Assembly: GCA_032622095.1 (NCBI GenBank)
Contig: CP136064.1
Coordinates: 39,172,426 to 39,236,425, forward strand
DNA from: Siphonodentalium dalli
Lineage: Eukaryota > Mollusca > Scaphopoda > Gadilida > Siphonodentaliidae
Direction: 5' to 3'
DNA: 64,000 nt
Part shown: positions 10,803 to 21,652 of the stretch, piece after piece
Numbering within the stretch: position 1 is the first letter of the stretch
Layout: every line of letters begins with the position of its first letter
Notes under the pieces: generated by a model
Database searches by the model: none
What the model was told of the DNA's origin: nothing
Seen by the model: only the letters and a program-made list of their open reading frames with translations
Made by a program: the position numbers and the translations under genes

Positions 10803-11060
10803 GTATAAGAAACAATACAAACAGTCAGCGTTTGCTGTAACATTTATACATAGTCAACTTTAGTGACATGGTGGATTTAAAAAGACATATAATACTAATA
10901 TGGATCTAGCTATTATAGCTTAATGTGACTAGGTAAATAAACTACTCGTATTTAAATTCACACAGTATTATTTTTCACTCAGTTTTGAATTCGCACTTTG
11001 AATTCAAAAGTTTTTTTTTTAAAGTCTTGTATCTGATGAGTTTCAGTTATTAATCATTCC
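10803..11060 (+). repeat. Segmental duplication, copy 2 (empty of E element)
   Basis: Matches 9811-9929 plus 10412-10540 joined directly, with the E-family insertion absent at TA 10921-10922. It differs by a small insertion (GCACTTTGAATTC) and T-run changes near 10990-11020. Confidence 0.85.
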
Positions 11061-11335
11061 TTAACCCTTTCACGACGGGAGCTTCCTGACTTTTTGCAAA
11101 ATTCCCTGTGCCAATGCATTCTCTTATATATGTGAGTCTCCCATAGGGCACCTCGCATATATTAAGAGAATCCATTGGCCTAACAATATTGACCATGATC
11201 TTGTTAGCCAGTGCATTCTCTTATATATGCGAGGCTCCCTACGGGAGACTCGCATATATAAGAGAATGCATTGGCACAGGGTCTTTAATGTTGCGCCAGT
11301 GCAGCTCCCGTCATTAAAGGTTTAAATACCATCAT
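11061..11335. mobile_element. T-family element, GGGAGC-type ends, best preserved
   Basis: TTAA at 11061-11064 and 11332-11335. Left end CCCTTTCACGACGGGAGCTT and right end GCAGCTCCCGTCATTAAAGG, with two palindromes (about 11113-11178 and 11210-11277). The spacer between them contains TAACAATATTGACCATGATC. Confidence 0.85.
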
Positions 11336-12014
11336 GATGAAAATTTTCAGCGTTGTAGAACATCATTGCATTATCATATTGCTTACATCGAGTAGAACAT
11401 CATTGCATTATCATATTGTTTTGAAGATGGGTATTTACGCATGCTCCAAATAATCATTCTGATATCTAAATAGCTAAGGACATCATTCAAATGAACTCAA
11501 AATAAGTAAAGCCACAACCTCGTTGGCTTATGAAAAACAAGAGCATCACTAGGGCGTGGCAAAATATGCCCATGGTAATTTCAACAAAGGGACATAACGA
11601 GTAATGCATATGTCAAATTTTAAAACAATCTGATAACTAAAACTAAAGTTATCACTTGAAAACCAAAATAATTGACAAATTCTGAGTTAACAAGGACCAT
11701 AACTCCGGCAAATATTGGCAGGCGGAACCCAAATTCGAACTTGACCTGTATTTTGGGCTAGTAAAATAACATACCAAATTTCACTCCATTCAGTTCAGAC
11801 TTACTAAAGTATCATCCGGAAATGACAATTGAGTGCAAATTCCAACAAAAAGGGCCATAACGCTGGTGAAAATTGGTGGGCAGAACCCGAATTTGAACTT
11901 GACCTGTATATTGTGCGAGTAAACCCACATCCGGAAACGAATGGATGGACGGATGAACCAATAACATAATTTTCAAAATTGGCATATAATAATCAACACT
12001 TGTCTGTGTGTATT
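11336..12014. other. Intergenic, diverged interspersed repeat
   Basis: A 27-bp segment (11360 and 11396) is duplicated. 11545-11960 holds degenerate units with GGGACATAACGAGTAATGC, CGAACTTGACCTGTA and GATGGACGGATG, similar in style to 7140-7320 and 6425-6660. No gene seen. Confidence 0.5.
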
Positions 12015-12079
12015 TTAACCCTTTCAGTGCCAAGTCCGATTTTTGATACAAAAAACGGACTTGGCACTGAAAGGGTTAA
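12015..12079. mobile_element. Minimal T-family element, 65 bp
   Basis: TTAA-flanked near-perfect hairpin: left arm CCCTTTCAGTGCCAAGTCCG, right arm CGGACTTGGCACTGAAAGGG. It has only the termini of the 17893 and 19910 elements and none of the inner palindrome, so it is either an internal-deletion product or a minimal mobile unit. Confidence 0.9.
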
Positions 12080-12818
12080 ATAGTTGGCTTGACTCAGACT
12101 GCATGAGCACGGTGCCACTCCATGCAGGTTTGTCGATATGGAGAGGTGCTTTCATGCACCTTAATGGGCATGTGAAAAATAGTAATACACAAATTTAAAT
12201 ATGAGTAAGATAGTGAATCTGATCATAGAGATTCACAAAACAAGAGTGCAATAGCTGGATTTGACTAGTATTAATATGAAGTAAGTGTTTTCATGTACAA
12301 GCCTGTACAAACAACTATTTATTTTGAGGCTAGTGTCATGTTTGGACAACTGTATCTAAATAGAAAAACAAGTGATGTGTGTACATCCATTGAAGGATAT
12401 CATATTTCAAAACAGATATTTGAATACAGGTGTGTTATCCTCTAACTTTCCTAGATTCTGAGTCACCTGGTGAGACAGGAATTTTATGGAAGATCTTAAA
12501 TGCAGATTGGAAAACGTTGTTTTGCAATAGTCATATTTAATTATAATAGCGAGATATGATTAAATCATTATACCCATAATATAGGTTTTTTCAGATCTAT
12601 TCATATCAATATCAAATATTTATACTTATTGCATCAAATAATGAAATATAATGAAAAACAAGAAAACAACTGGAAAACAGTGATAATATTAAATGAGAAT
12701 AAGAAATTACACTGGTTGACCAACTGGTCATTTTCCTGAGTACCCCATACTCCCATTGCACATAATCTTTTAATGAGCGTTTCCGTGCAATCTCCAGAGC
12801 CAATTATTTGGCTGATGT
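12080..12818. other. Intergenic, no gene seen
   Basis: AT-rich, no clear repeats. The last 8 bp (GCTGATGT, 12811-12818) are the left TSD of the H element that follows. Confidence 0.5.
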
Positions 12819-12969
12819 CAAGCCTTGAAATAGGGTGTCTGTCATTTGCAGAATGAGGTTCCCAGAGGGTGAATTTGGTGATGCTAGCCCACTATGCAGG
12901 GTAGCATCACTAAATTCACCCTTTGGGGACCTCATTCTGCAAATGACAGACACCCTATTTCAAGGCTTG
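12819..12969. mobile_element. H-family foldback MITE with exact 8-bp TSD
   Basis: Almost perfect 151-bp palindrome with ends CAAGCCTTGAAATAGGGTG / CACCCTATTTCAAGGCTTG, flanked by GCTGATGT at 12811-12818 and 12970-12977. An 8-bp TSD with CA...TG ends points to the hAT superfamily. It is the shortest complete H copy. Confidence 0.92.
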
Positions 12970-13104
12970 GCTGATGTGGACTGAAAATATTTTGTAATCA
13001 TGAAGTTTTATTTTATTATTTTTATCAGAATGTTGATGACTTTAGTTCCAGAAAAAAATTAGCTAACTTACAACACCTATCCTCAAACCATTAATGTGAT
13101 GGCT

Positions 13105-13355
13105 TTAATACTTTCATGATGGGAGCTGTGTTGGTGCAGCATTGAAGATCCTATGCCAGTGCATTCTCATATGCATGCAAGTCTCCCATAGGGATCCTTG
13201 CATATATAAGAGAATGCACTGGCTTACAAGGTCAAGGTTAATATTGTTAGGCCAATGTATTCTCTTTTATATGCGAGGCTCCCTATGGGAGATTCACATA
13301 TATAAGTTAATGCATTGGCACAGGGTTTTTGCAAAATTTCAGGAAGCTCATTATT
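13105..13355. mobile_element. T-family element, GGGAGC-type ends, reversed and decayed
   Basis: Starts TTAATACTTTCATGATGGG and holds two diverged palindromes (GTGCATTCTCATATGCATGC..., AATGTATTCTCTTTTATATG...). It ends GGGTTTTTGCAAAATTTCAG plus a worn terminus without a clear TTAA. Orientation is opposite to the 11061 copy. Confidence 0.75.
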
Positions 13356-13963
13356 TGCTTCCTCTCATGAATTTGTTTAGAAAAAAAACCATGACAAAGT
13401 GAACGTAAACACAGTAAAAATTTATTTGTATTTTAAAAGTTAATGTTTTGATTCTAGTCTGTTGATGGGAGTTTCTAGCATGACGATTCAAGTCTAAAAT
13501 ACATGTTTGAGATAAAGTCAATTTTACTCAATTGCAAAGCTTCGGTGCATGGCTTATCTTATGTAATTGACTGGAATATGCAATACCCGAAATCACATAA
13601 TGCCTTCACCCATGATGTTGTTCTATCACAGCATCAGTCTACGAGTTTACTTATTTGTTTTGTTCATTCAATGGTTGACTCATTGCTGATAGAGAAAGAG
13701 AAAGAAAAATATCTAAAAACATGCCGATAAACAAACACATTGATATTAAAAAAAATACCAATTCATCCTCATTGCGGCGATTTTAGTATGCAATAAATGG
13801 GAATACCACGTGATCTCTATGTAAATCAATGGGTAAAAAAATTGTCTTTTTGAAAGAAATGGTTTGGTACAGGCTAGTTTTATGCAAATATCCAAAATAT
13901 ACAATTAAGCAATATGCAATTAACTGAAATTGACTGTATTTGCTCTGATAGAACAACCTTTCT
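13356..13963. other. Intergenic, no gene seen
   Basis: AT-rich sequence. A 75-codon open frame at 13503-13730 has no family likeness and no splice context, and is treated as chance. Confidence 0.5.
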
Positions 13964-14118
13964 AGATGGATCTACATGTAGCACAGGAAGACTATATATG
14001 TATACATATAGATGGATGTAGCACAGGAAGACTATATATGTATACATATAGATGGATGTAGCACAGGAAGACTATATATGTATACATATAGATGGATGTA
14101 GCACAGGAAGACTATATA
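13964..14118 (+). repeat. 40-bp minisatellite, about 4 copies
   Basis: Unit AGATGGATGTAGCACAGGAA plus GACTATATATGTATACATAT. One more diverged copy follows at 15193-15240, on the other side of the M-family insertion, so the array was split by that insertion. Confidence 0.9.
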
Positions 14119-15192
14119 CAGCTATGCTCTAATTAATCGACCCTCCTTAACGAGGTTGACATGCGGTATGACCGCGGTGTAATACCGCGGTCGGGCGGTG
14201 TAATACCGCCTGACCACGGTGTAATACCGCCTGACTGCGGTGTAATACCGCCTGACCGCGGTGTAATAACGCCTGACCGCGGTGTAATAACGCGGTCAGC
14301 CGCGGTATTGAAAACGCGGGCAACCGCGTGGTCGCGGTTGAGTTTTTGGTGCCACTACCGCTGTGTAAGTTTAAACCACAGTAAAACCTAGCGTCCGTAT
14401 CGCAACTGAGCATTGTAAATTATCTGACAATAGACTGACATATTGCGCATGGAAAATATTAATCTGAAATTGAAAATAAATCGGTTCTAATTTACCACGG
14501 TCCCGATTTCCTTAAGCGTGCCAAATAAAGAGCGTCTGTTTATTCGTGATATGGTATATGGATAAGGCGTGCGCGATTAAGAATTAAAATGGCTTTTCGG
14601 TTTGAGCAAGATAATTATGCGATCACCATGTGCACATTTCACCGACACAAAAAAATCATTTGGCTCAAGGAATTACGTGGGGACGTCAACCATTGAAGAA
14701 AATTTAGTTTGGCGCGAGGAATGAATGTAAGGCAGTTTCTTAATATATTGACGCAAATTATAGGCCAACCTGAACAAGACAGATCGAAATTCTTTCTTAC
14801 CTTGAGTCTTCCAAAAGAAAAAGCAGATTTTTATCGGCAGATTATTCGAACGCGGTTGACACGGGGAATGACCGCGGTGTAAGGCGGTCGCGGAAAATAC
14901 TACCGCGGTGTACGCCGGTAACGGTCTAGATTACCGCGGTGGACTTCCAACATGACCGCGGTCAGATACCGCGTGTCACCGTGCATTGCGGTGTATTACC
15001 GTATGACCGCGGTGTACTACCGCATGACCGCGGTGTACTACCGCATAGCCACGGTGTACTACCGTATGACCGCGGTGTACTACTGCATGGCCACGGTGTA
15101 CTACCGCATGACCGCGGTGTAGTGGCGGTATGACCACGGTCATGACCGGCCCATAACCTCGTTAAATGGGTCGATTAATTAGAGCATAGCTG
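14119..15192. mobile_element. Large M-family element with CCGCGG tandem arrays
   Basis: 1,074-bp element with ends CAGCTATGCTCTAATTAATC / GATTAATTAGAGCATAGCTG, the same terminus as the short M MITEs, and TA at 14117-14118 and 15193-15194. Two CpG-rich arrays of about 21-bp units lie inside: 14158-14335 (unit GACCGCGGTGTAATACCGCC T) and 14857-15145 (unit GACCGCGGTGTACTACCGCA T). They are separated by about 500 bp of ordinary AT-rich sequence with no transposase frame. CCGCGG itself is self-complementary. Confidence 0.88.
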
Positions 15193-15350
15193 TATGTATA
15201 CATATAGATGTAGCACAGGAAGATTAAAAATGTATACTTACATTAATAAGACTGAAGAATGTCACATGTATGTTAACGAGTTGATAAACACAGAAATTTG
15301 GTAATTGAAAATACAACACATACTAGAGTATGACACTGGAGAGAATGAAA

Positions 15351-15789
15351 CAGGTCTGAGAATAAGGTGTCTGTCGAATGAGGTCCCCCGAGGGTGAATT
15401 TAGTGGCGCTATCCCGCATAGCGGGCGAGCATCACTAAATTCACCCTCATGGGACCTCATTCTGCTTTGGCTTCATCTTCTCTGGAAAGTTTCTCTATTA
15501 TCAGATTTCTATAGAAACTTCTTCACATAGATTCTATTTCTTTTTTAGTTTAGATTCTCTATACACCCAAATTGGCAGATGACACATTGCATAATCAAGG
15601 TTCCCAATGGGTGCACATCACAATATTCACCATTTAGGAACTTCAATCTGAGGCCATGCATATTATATATAAATGAGGTCCCCAGAGTGTGAACTTGGTT
15701 ATGCTAGCCTGCTATGCGGCATAGTGTCACTAAATTCACCCTCTGGGGAACTCATTCTGCAAATGACTGGCACCTTATTCTCAGTCCTG
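15351..15789. mobile_element. H-family element, long form, exact 8-bp TSD
   Basis: Ends CAGGTCTGAGAATAAGGTG / CACCTTATTCTCAGTCCTG, TSD GAATGAAA at 15343-15350 and 15790-15797. It has two foldback cores of the GGGTGAATTTAGTG type and a central unit (GGCCTCATCTTCTCTGGAAA ... CAAGGTTCCCAATGGGTGC) shared with the 40004 and 40686 copies. The terminus differs from CAAGCCTTG. Confidence 0.9.
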
Positions 15790-15818
15790 GAATGAAACAG
15801 ATTTGATCAGTCTCGAGT

Positions 15819-16069
15819 TTAAACCATTCTATACTAAACACTCATTGATGTGTAGTTATCCCGTAGGAAATGTTCAGATAATAAGTTCAACGGGTGTTTG
15901 TTGAAATTATTAACTGAACATTTCGCTCAATAATTAGGGAACCTTCTGCACTTTTATTATCTGTCGTCTGATTCTTTTTCCTGAACACCCCTCAAGATTA
16001 ATAATAGACCATTTCAATGTATACTTTTATAACTGAGTGGGAGAATCTATTTAGTATAGAAAGGGTTAA
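15819..16069. mobile_element. T4-type TTAA element (TTCTATACTAAA ends)
   Basis: TTAA at 15819-15822 and 16066-16069. Ends ACCATTCTATACTAAACACT / TTTAGTATAGAAAGGG. The interior has GAACATTTCGCTCAATAATT and TAATAGACCATTTCAATGTA. It lacks the AATGCATTCTC palindromes. Related copies are at 20714 and 21653. Confidence 0.85.
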
Positions 16070-16073
16070 GCAT

Positions 16074-16234
16074 GAGTCTGATAAGTACATGACTTTAGAG
16101 CATTATTCTGATTCTGATAAGTACATGACTTTAGAGCATTAGGTTGATTCTGATGATAAGTACATGACTTTAGAGCATTAGGTTGATTCTGATAAGTACA
16201 TGACTTTAGAGCATTAGGTTGATTCTGATAAGTA
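16074..16234 (+). repeat. 36-bp minisatellite, 4-5 copies
   Basis: Unit GATTCTGATAAGTACATGAC plus TTTAGAGCATTAGGTT. The array is cut on the right by the M element at 16235, after AGTA. Confidence 0.9.
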
Positions 16235-16413
16235 CAGTAATGCCCTAAATAATCGACTCCTTAACCACAGAAATATGGCTTGTTGCCATTCATCGGAAAG
16301 CTCTCACTGAGAGCTTTCCGATGAATGGCAACAAGCCATATTTCTGACTAAATCCTGAAAAGTTACCCATAATTCTGCTGTGGTTAAGGAGTTGATTATT
16401 TTGGGCATTAATG
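16235..16413. mobile_element. M-family foldback MITE
   Basis: Begins CAGTAATGCCCTAAATAATC and ends TTTTGGGCATTAATG, with TA at 16233-16234 and 16414-16415. The left arm is shortened and the inner AGCTTTCCGATGAATGGC hairpin is intact. Confidence 0.85.
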
Positions 16414-16489
16414 TACCTGATTTGATTTTTTTCCTCATAGCATGTAAGTGCAACAAAATAATGTGTTACTGTCCTCTCATGTATCAAGC

Positions 16490-16607
16490 ACATTTCGATA
16501 ACATATGGATTTGAAACCTCATCGCCAGCGCTGGAGGCAAGATGACTTGGAATTGTACCCCTAACTGACTGAGCCACTGAGCCCCCCCCCCCCCCCCCCC
16601 CCCCCCA
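16490..16607 (-). mobile_element. tRNA-like SINE head next to poly(G)
   Basis: On the minus strand GGCTCAGTGGCTCAGTCAGT precedes, about 45 bp later, GATGAGGTTTCAAATCC, which fits A- and B-box promoter elements of a tRNA-derived SINE. A 25-bp C run (plus strand, 16582-16606) abuts the 5' side. No body family was recognised. Confidence 0.5.
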
Positions 16608-16699
16608 TTTGAATAAGAAGATTACATCTGAAGCGCACATTTTGATAAGAAGATTACATCCAAGCTTACTTTCAAATTGACTGTTCAATTTTAAAGTCA

Positions 16700-17366
16700 T
16701 TTCAAACATTTATTTGCCCTAATTTGTAATTTTGCTCACTGTTAACAGCAATGAATAGAACATATACACACATGTAAACAATTATAATATACCAAGCATT
16801 AAACAATGAGAACAATTCAATGAAAACAAAAAGTAACAATTTATGATTTCCCCCATGGGACCATACATGCACATGTTGAACGGATATGTCTCTGACTTCA
16901 GATAACAGTCTTCACTATTTAATTTTGTTACGTAAATTTATGATATGGTGACAGAAGATAGTTGGTGATTAAAGGGGTACTGTACACTAAATCTGGCCAT
17001 TTATGTGACCATCTCCATTTATACTCAGCAGAATATATGCAACAAATGAATGAATTTGAGCCATGGATTAGTGCAAAATACACTTGTTTGCTTTGTGAAC
17101 GATGCAAACAACATGGTAATTATAACGAAAATGAATTTATGACTCCAGCTATTTATTCATTTTCATTATTATTACAATTTGGTCCGAAACTGTCTTCTCA
17201 TCGACTTTTTGCCAGGCCGCCAAAAAGGACCAGTGGTGAAAAACAAATAGATTTCAAAAATCAATATCTGATCACTCTGAGCTTTGATGGGTGGGTTCCT
17301 CGACTCGAATCAAATATTTTTTAAAGAAATAGTTATTTGGGATCGTTAATTCGGATTATGCATCAT
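16700..17366. other. Intergenic, E-like fragment
   Basis: 17205-17340 contains GATGGGTGGGTTCCTCGACT and TCAAATATTTTTTA, which are E-family inner motifs, without its termini. GTGATTAAAGGGGTACTG at 16968 may be a related end. The open frame 16962-17324 is this repeat, not a gene. Confidence 0.5.
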
Positions 17367-17368
17367 TA

Positions 17369-17893
17369 AAGATATGGGCGGCGTTGGCAGTGGGTATGCT
17401 GTTAAAATATTCACCTCCATCAAAAACCGCCATAAACAGAAAGAATAGTAAAATATAGAGAGACTTTGTTCTTATACCAATCAGAAATATGGCATAAACA
17501 GTATGTTATTGTCAATTTTTTCCCCCTTTGTTATGTAAACAAAAGCAAAAAACGTTACGTTACCTGGCTTTTGTTTAGATCCGGATATGGTAAACATAAA
17601 GTGCGTTATTTGTTACTGATTTCCTGTATGGAAATAATAAAGAGGGTTTATATCATTTTTGTGCGATTAACCAATAGAATTGTGCTGTGTTATGTAAACA
17701 GAAGAAGCACAACTTCTGTAACACGAGCAGGCTCTTGTTTACATACACCATCGTACGTCTTGACGACAATATACTATTTACTCGCTGATTATGTTTGGCA
17801 TATGAACAAAACTATATATATTTTAATATTCCTTCTGTTGATGGCGATTTGAACAAATATGAATATTTCTGCAACGAACGCCGCCCGTGCCTT
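17369..17893. mobile_element. GGGCGGCGTT element, complete copy with TA TSD
   Basis: Ends AAGATATGGGCGGCGTT / AACGCCGCCCGTGCCTT with TA at 17367-17368 and 17894-17895. The interior matches 6717-7135. A T-family element starts directly at its right end, sharing the TTAA at 17893-17896. Confidence 0.8.
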
Positions 17894-18195
17894 TAACCCT
17901 TTGAGTGCCAAGTCCGATTTTTGTATCAACCCATATACCCTGTGCCAATGCATTCTCTAATATATGCGAGTCGACCATAGGTCGCCTCGCATATATAAGA
18001 GAATGCATTGGCCTAACAATTTTTCATCATTTCTTATTATTTTTTACAATTTTTTACAATTTTTTACAATTTTTTACAATTTTTCTTATATTCTTTAACA
18101 GATTTAAAAAAAAAAAATAATTTATTTTTTAGGGCCGATTTTACAGACTGTAAATTAGGGCCGATGAGATCGGCCCCTGGAACTGAAAGGGTTAA
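17893..18195. mobile_element. T-family element, GAGTGCCA ends
   Basis: TTAA at 17893-17896 and 18192-18195. Left end CCCTTTGAGTGCCAAGTCCG, right end CCCCTGGAACTGAAAGGG. One inner palindrome (about 17944-18012), then four repeats of TTTTTTACAA and a GGGCCGATGAGATCGGCCCC hairpin near the right end. Confidence 0.9.
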
Positions 18196-18198
18196 GAC

Positions 18199-18750
18199 TT
18201 TGCCTGTGCTGTAAAACAACCTGTCATGATTACAATAGGCCTTGGCATTGTATGCGCACCATATTCATTGAATTACCAATATTATGAATCCTAATCATTC
18301 AATCAAAAGATTAGTCCACATGTGAGCATTTACTAATATCGGCTGTGATCTCAAATTTTCTTACAAGCAAATGCAGGGACATAGCGACATAGAGTGCAGG
18401 GAGGAGTCACATCATGCCAAAGATTTATATGTTGATAACCTAAATCAGTTAGTAATGTCGAGTACACCACACTATTAACTTCTGTGGAATATTTACGTTG
18501 ATTGAATGGAATTTGTTAGAATGTGCAAGTCAAAATGTGAAAATTATTAATAGTTAGACCACAAATATATTTCTTACAACAGAAATTAACAATACATAGA
18601 TTTTGTTTCTGAATATTTTGAGTTTTCATTGGAATAATAATCCAAATCGGGGAGTGGGAGTTTGTCTTATGGCGATATCATGCAGCTAGTGCCTCTTCCC
18701 CACAATATGCAAATGCAATCACAACAGACCGTTTTACAGCACAGGCAACA
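18199..18750. repeat. Inverted-repeat element, 18-bp ends
   Basis: TTTGCCTGTGCTGTAAAAC at about 18198 is matched by GTTTTACAGCACAGGCAA at about 18731. No clear TSD. The 500-bp interior has no coding signal. Confidence 0.6.
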
Positions 18751-19519
18751 TCAAAAAGATATTTACAATAAATAAAGATCGGTAACCGAACATCATTCAA
18801 TAACTTTTGTTTGTTCAGAGCTACTTGTTGTATTTTAAATCCGCCTTCGAATTACATGGAATAAACATATCCAATAAAACAGAAGTAAAGAACAAAAGAA
18901 AATGGTTCCTCCAAAGAATAGATAGTATTGTTTAATCAACATATTAACGGAAAACTTCAGTTGGATCAGTGACCAGATCATCATTTATATTCGTTATTAG
19001 CTACATGTAAGTAAATACTCGCAATTTCCTATAGAAGAATCTGGACAATGGATGTATAAAAACATATGACTTGATACTCCCTCAGTGTAATCTTGGGCAT
19101 TGTCTGCCGGTTGGAATCTCAAAAGCACTGTATTAGTTACTGCAACAGTAATTGGAAATCAAAACTCATCACTGATTGTTATTATGTCTCGGGTTGATTG
19201 GGTGTTATAACTCATAAATATGTTATAAGCATGGTATCTGTTTTAAAAGATAAATAAACACCACGCATGTACAGCTGGCGCTTGTGATCTTTATTTCGCT
19301 TATAAAATATATATAAAACGTATATATATAATCATGGTCAGAAAGATGGAACATTTATGAGAATTAATAGAATGAGTTATTGACTACTTCATCCAAATAT
19401 ATCGTCCTATTTCAGAAAGATCAGATACTCATAAAGGAGGTGTTAAGAAGAAATAGAAAAATAGTGTGCTCACATGTACATGGATTTGTGATAATGTACA
19501 TGTAGTTGATAATTTATAA
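18751..19519. other. Intergenic, no gene seen
   Basis: AT-rich, no family repeat or coding signal recognised apart from a short TA-rich run near 19304-19330. Confidence 0.5.
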
Positions 19520-19905
19520 TCAGGAGTTTGATGGCCCAGTGGTTAGCATTTCTGACTTGTAATGTTGTCAGGCATGAGATCGCGGTCCGCTGATGAATTG
19601 TTGAGTCTCCTGCAACAGTGGCTTGGTCGGATTAGCGATGTGTAGCTGAGAGTTGCATGCTGTTCAAATCTCATGCCAAGTTGTGACCCCTGAGCAAGGT
19701 CACTCATAATGTGATTATCTTACCTAGATGTGAATTAGGTACCTAGTGTTTTGGGCAAGCATAAGTTTGTGTGGAGGTTTGAGTATGTAAGTGTGCATAA
19801 CTCGCCGCTCTAGAGAAGCGCCTGTAAAATGGCAGTACACATTAGACCCCGCATTGTTCAACAACTGGGGTAATAACGTAACTGTTCAAGTGCTTAGAGA
19901 CTCAT
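19520..19905 (+). mobile_element. tRNA-derived SINE
   Basis: The head GATGGCCCAGTGGTTAGC is A-box-like and GAGATCGCGGTCC is B-box-like. A long body follows with TGACCCCTGAGCAAGGTCAC, a CGCTCTAGAGAAGCGCCTGT segment and a tail TAACTGTTCAAGTGCTTAGA. The order (tRNA head, conserved body, short tail) is typical of metazoan SINEs; the body differs from the 7347 SINE. Confidence 0.65.
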
Positions 19906-19909
19906 GTGA

Positions 19910-20349
19910 TTAACCCTTTCAGTGCCAGGGGCAGATCTCATTGGCCCTAATTTACGGTCTGTAAAATCGTCCCTAAAAAAATTGTTATTTATTTATTTAT
20001 TTATTTTTTTGGGTTGAAATTGTTTTTGAGTATGCTTAAGCATGCTATAGCGAATTTAAAAACAAACTGGATAAAACCTTAGGGGCATGTTATAACTCAA
20101 AACTATCACCAAGTATTCACAGTAATAATTTTGATGCCCATGAAAAAACGTAAGATTCCCTGGCACTAAAAAATTATTAAATTTGTAAAAAATTGTAAAA
20201 AATAATAACAAATGATGAAAAATTGTTAGGCCAATGCATTCTCTTATATATGCGAAGCGACCTATGGTCGACTCGCATATATAAGAGAATGCATTGGCAC
20301 AGGGTATATGGGTTGATACAAAAATCGGACCTGGCACTGAAAGGGTTAA
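19910..20349. mobile_element. T-family element, CAGTGCCA ends
   Basis: TTAA at 19910-19913 and 20346-20349. Ends CCCTTTCAGTGCCAGGGGCA / GACCTGGCACTGAAAGGG. One inner palindrome (about 20231-20299) lies near the right end. The left part carries a GGCAGATCTCATTGGCCC segment and about 170 bp of extra sequence not in the 27882 copy. Confidence 0.9.
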
Positions 20350-20713
20350 GTGCTATATAAAATATATCCATTTATATTATTATGTTGAATTGGTTTAATG
20401 ATTTGGTGGATTGGATTTGGTAATGTGTTGTGAATCATGTAGAACATTTTACCGGTATATCTAACAACACAGTCACTTCAAGTGGCAGTTCTCAGCTCAA
20501 ATGCTATTTTGTAGACTAGAATCTAAATCAAATGCAAAACAGGTATCGTAAAATTTAGCTTAGAACTCTGTTCCCTGTTCCATTCTGGGTTTAAAATAAG
20601 AATTCCGAGTCGAAGACGCAGATTACCACAAGACTTTAAACTAGAATTATTTTTTTCACTCTTGTTATTATATTTAGAACTTTTTGATTGAAAATCTGTC
20701 ATTTCAATCACAT
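20350..20713. other. Intergenic, no gene seen
   Basis: AT-rich with no recognised feature. Confidence 0.45.
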
Positions 20714-20940
20714 TTAACAATTTCTACACTAAATACTCATTGACGAGAAGTTCCCTTATGAAAAGTTCAGAAAATAAGTTCATCAAATTACATCTTGAAC
20801 TTGTTATCTGAACATTTCCCTCCAATAAATAGGACTTCTTCTGTAATTGTATTATCTGTCGTCTGCTTATTTTTCCTGAAAACTCCTTGAGATGAATTAT
20901 TTTTATAACTGAACGGGAGAATCCATTTAGAAAGGGTTAA
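20714..20940. mobile_element. T4-type TTAA element, diverged
   Basis: TTAA at 20714-20717 and 20937-20940. It shares TTGAACTTGTTATCTGAACA and TTATCTGTCGTCTGCTTATT with 15819 and 21653. The termini are worn (CAATTTCTACACTAAATACT / CCATTTAGAAAGGG). Confidence 0.75.
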
Positions 20941-21353
20941 TAAGGTGAAATATATGTGGCGCCAAATGTTTTTTTATATTTTAAGTGATGCTAATAAAAT
21001 GTGTCATCCAAAACAAGTTTGATAAACATATCATTATTAGAAGTCTGGGTAGAAACACGTCCAACAACAAAATGCTGTAGAACTAATTTTGAAGGTACAT
21101 TTGCAGTATTATTTCTAAACAACTTAAAAGTCACATCTGTGGTTAAACACATTTCATTTAAAAGTAGTTCAAAAGATTTTCCAGTGAAAAACATATGCAG
21201 TACTCATCACAGCTAAAAATAGAAATGTTTTAATAATAGCAACATTTTCTGTTGCAGTTATAGAAAAACAAGTATTTCCTGTTGACAGAAGCTCTCTGTG
21301 CGCAGTTCAAACATTGTGGTCTCTCTAACTCAAGAATTGTTATCTTATACTCC
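20941..21353. other. Intergenic, no gene seen
   Basis: Two overlapping antiparallel open frames near 21000-21200 have no family likeness or splice context. GTGCGCAGTTCAAAC at about 21298 recurs at about 23776. Confidence 0.45.
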
Positions 21354-21616
21354 TTAACCCTTCCAAGACTGGACCTTCCTGAAATTTTGCGAAAACCTTG
21401 TGCCAATGCATTCTCTTATATATGCGAGTCACCCATAGGGACCTCACATATATAAGAGAATACATTGGCCTAACACTATTTACCTTGACGTTGTAAGCCA
21501 GTGCATTGTCTTATTTATGTGAGGCTCCCTATGGGAGACTCGCATATATAAGAGAATGCACATGGTACAGGGTATTTAATGCTGCACCAGCAAAGCTCCC
21601 ATCATGCAAGGGTTAA
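21354..21616. mobile_element. T-family element, GGGAGC-type ends
   Basis: TTAA at 21354-21357 and 21613-21616. Left end CCCTTCCAAGACTGGACCTT, right end AGCTCCCATCATGCAAGGG. Two diverged palindromes. Confidence 0.85.
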
Positions 21617-21652
21617 TCTATACAGAAATTTCAGGAAAGAGATACACCATCT

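Noticed and set aside
13964-14118. Short regular repeats as a CRISPR array
   Set aside because: The units are contiguous with no variable spacers, and the genome is clearly eukaryotic.
14147-15133. Open frames with repeated HRGQAVL or DRGVLP peptides
   Set aside because: They are translations of the CCGCGG arrays, open on both strands because the unit is 21 bp and self-complementary.
17466-17852. 128-codon plus-strand open frame
   Set aside because: It lies wholly inside the GGGCGGCGTT transposon copy and the matching segment near 6.8 kb does not keep the frame.
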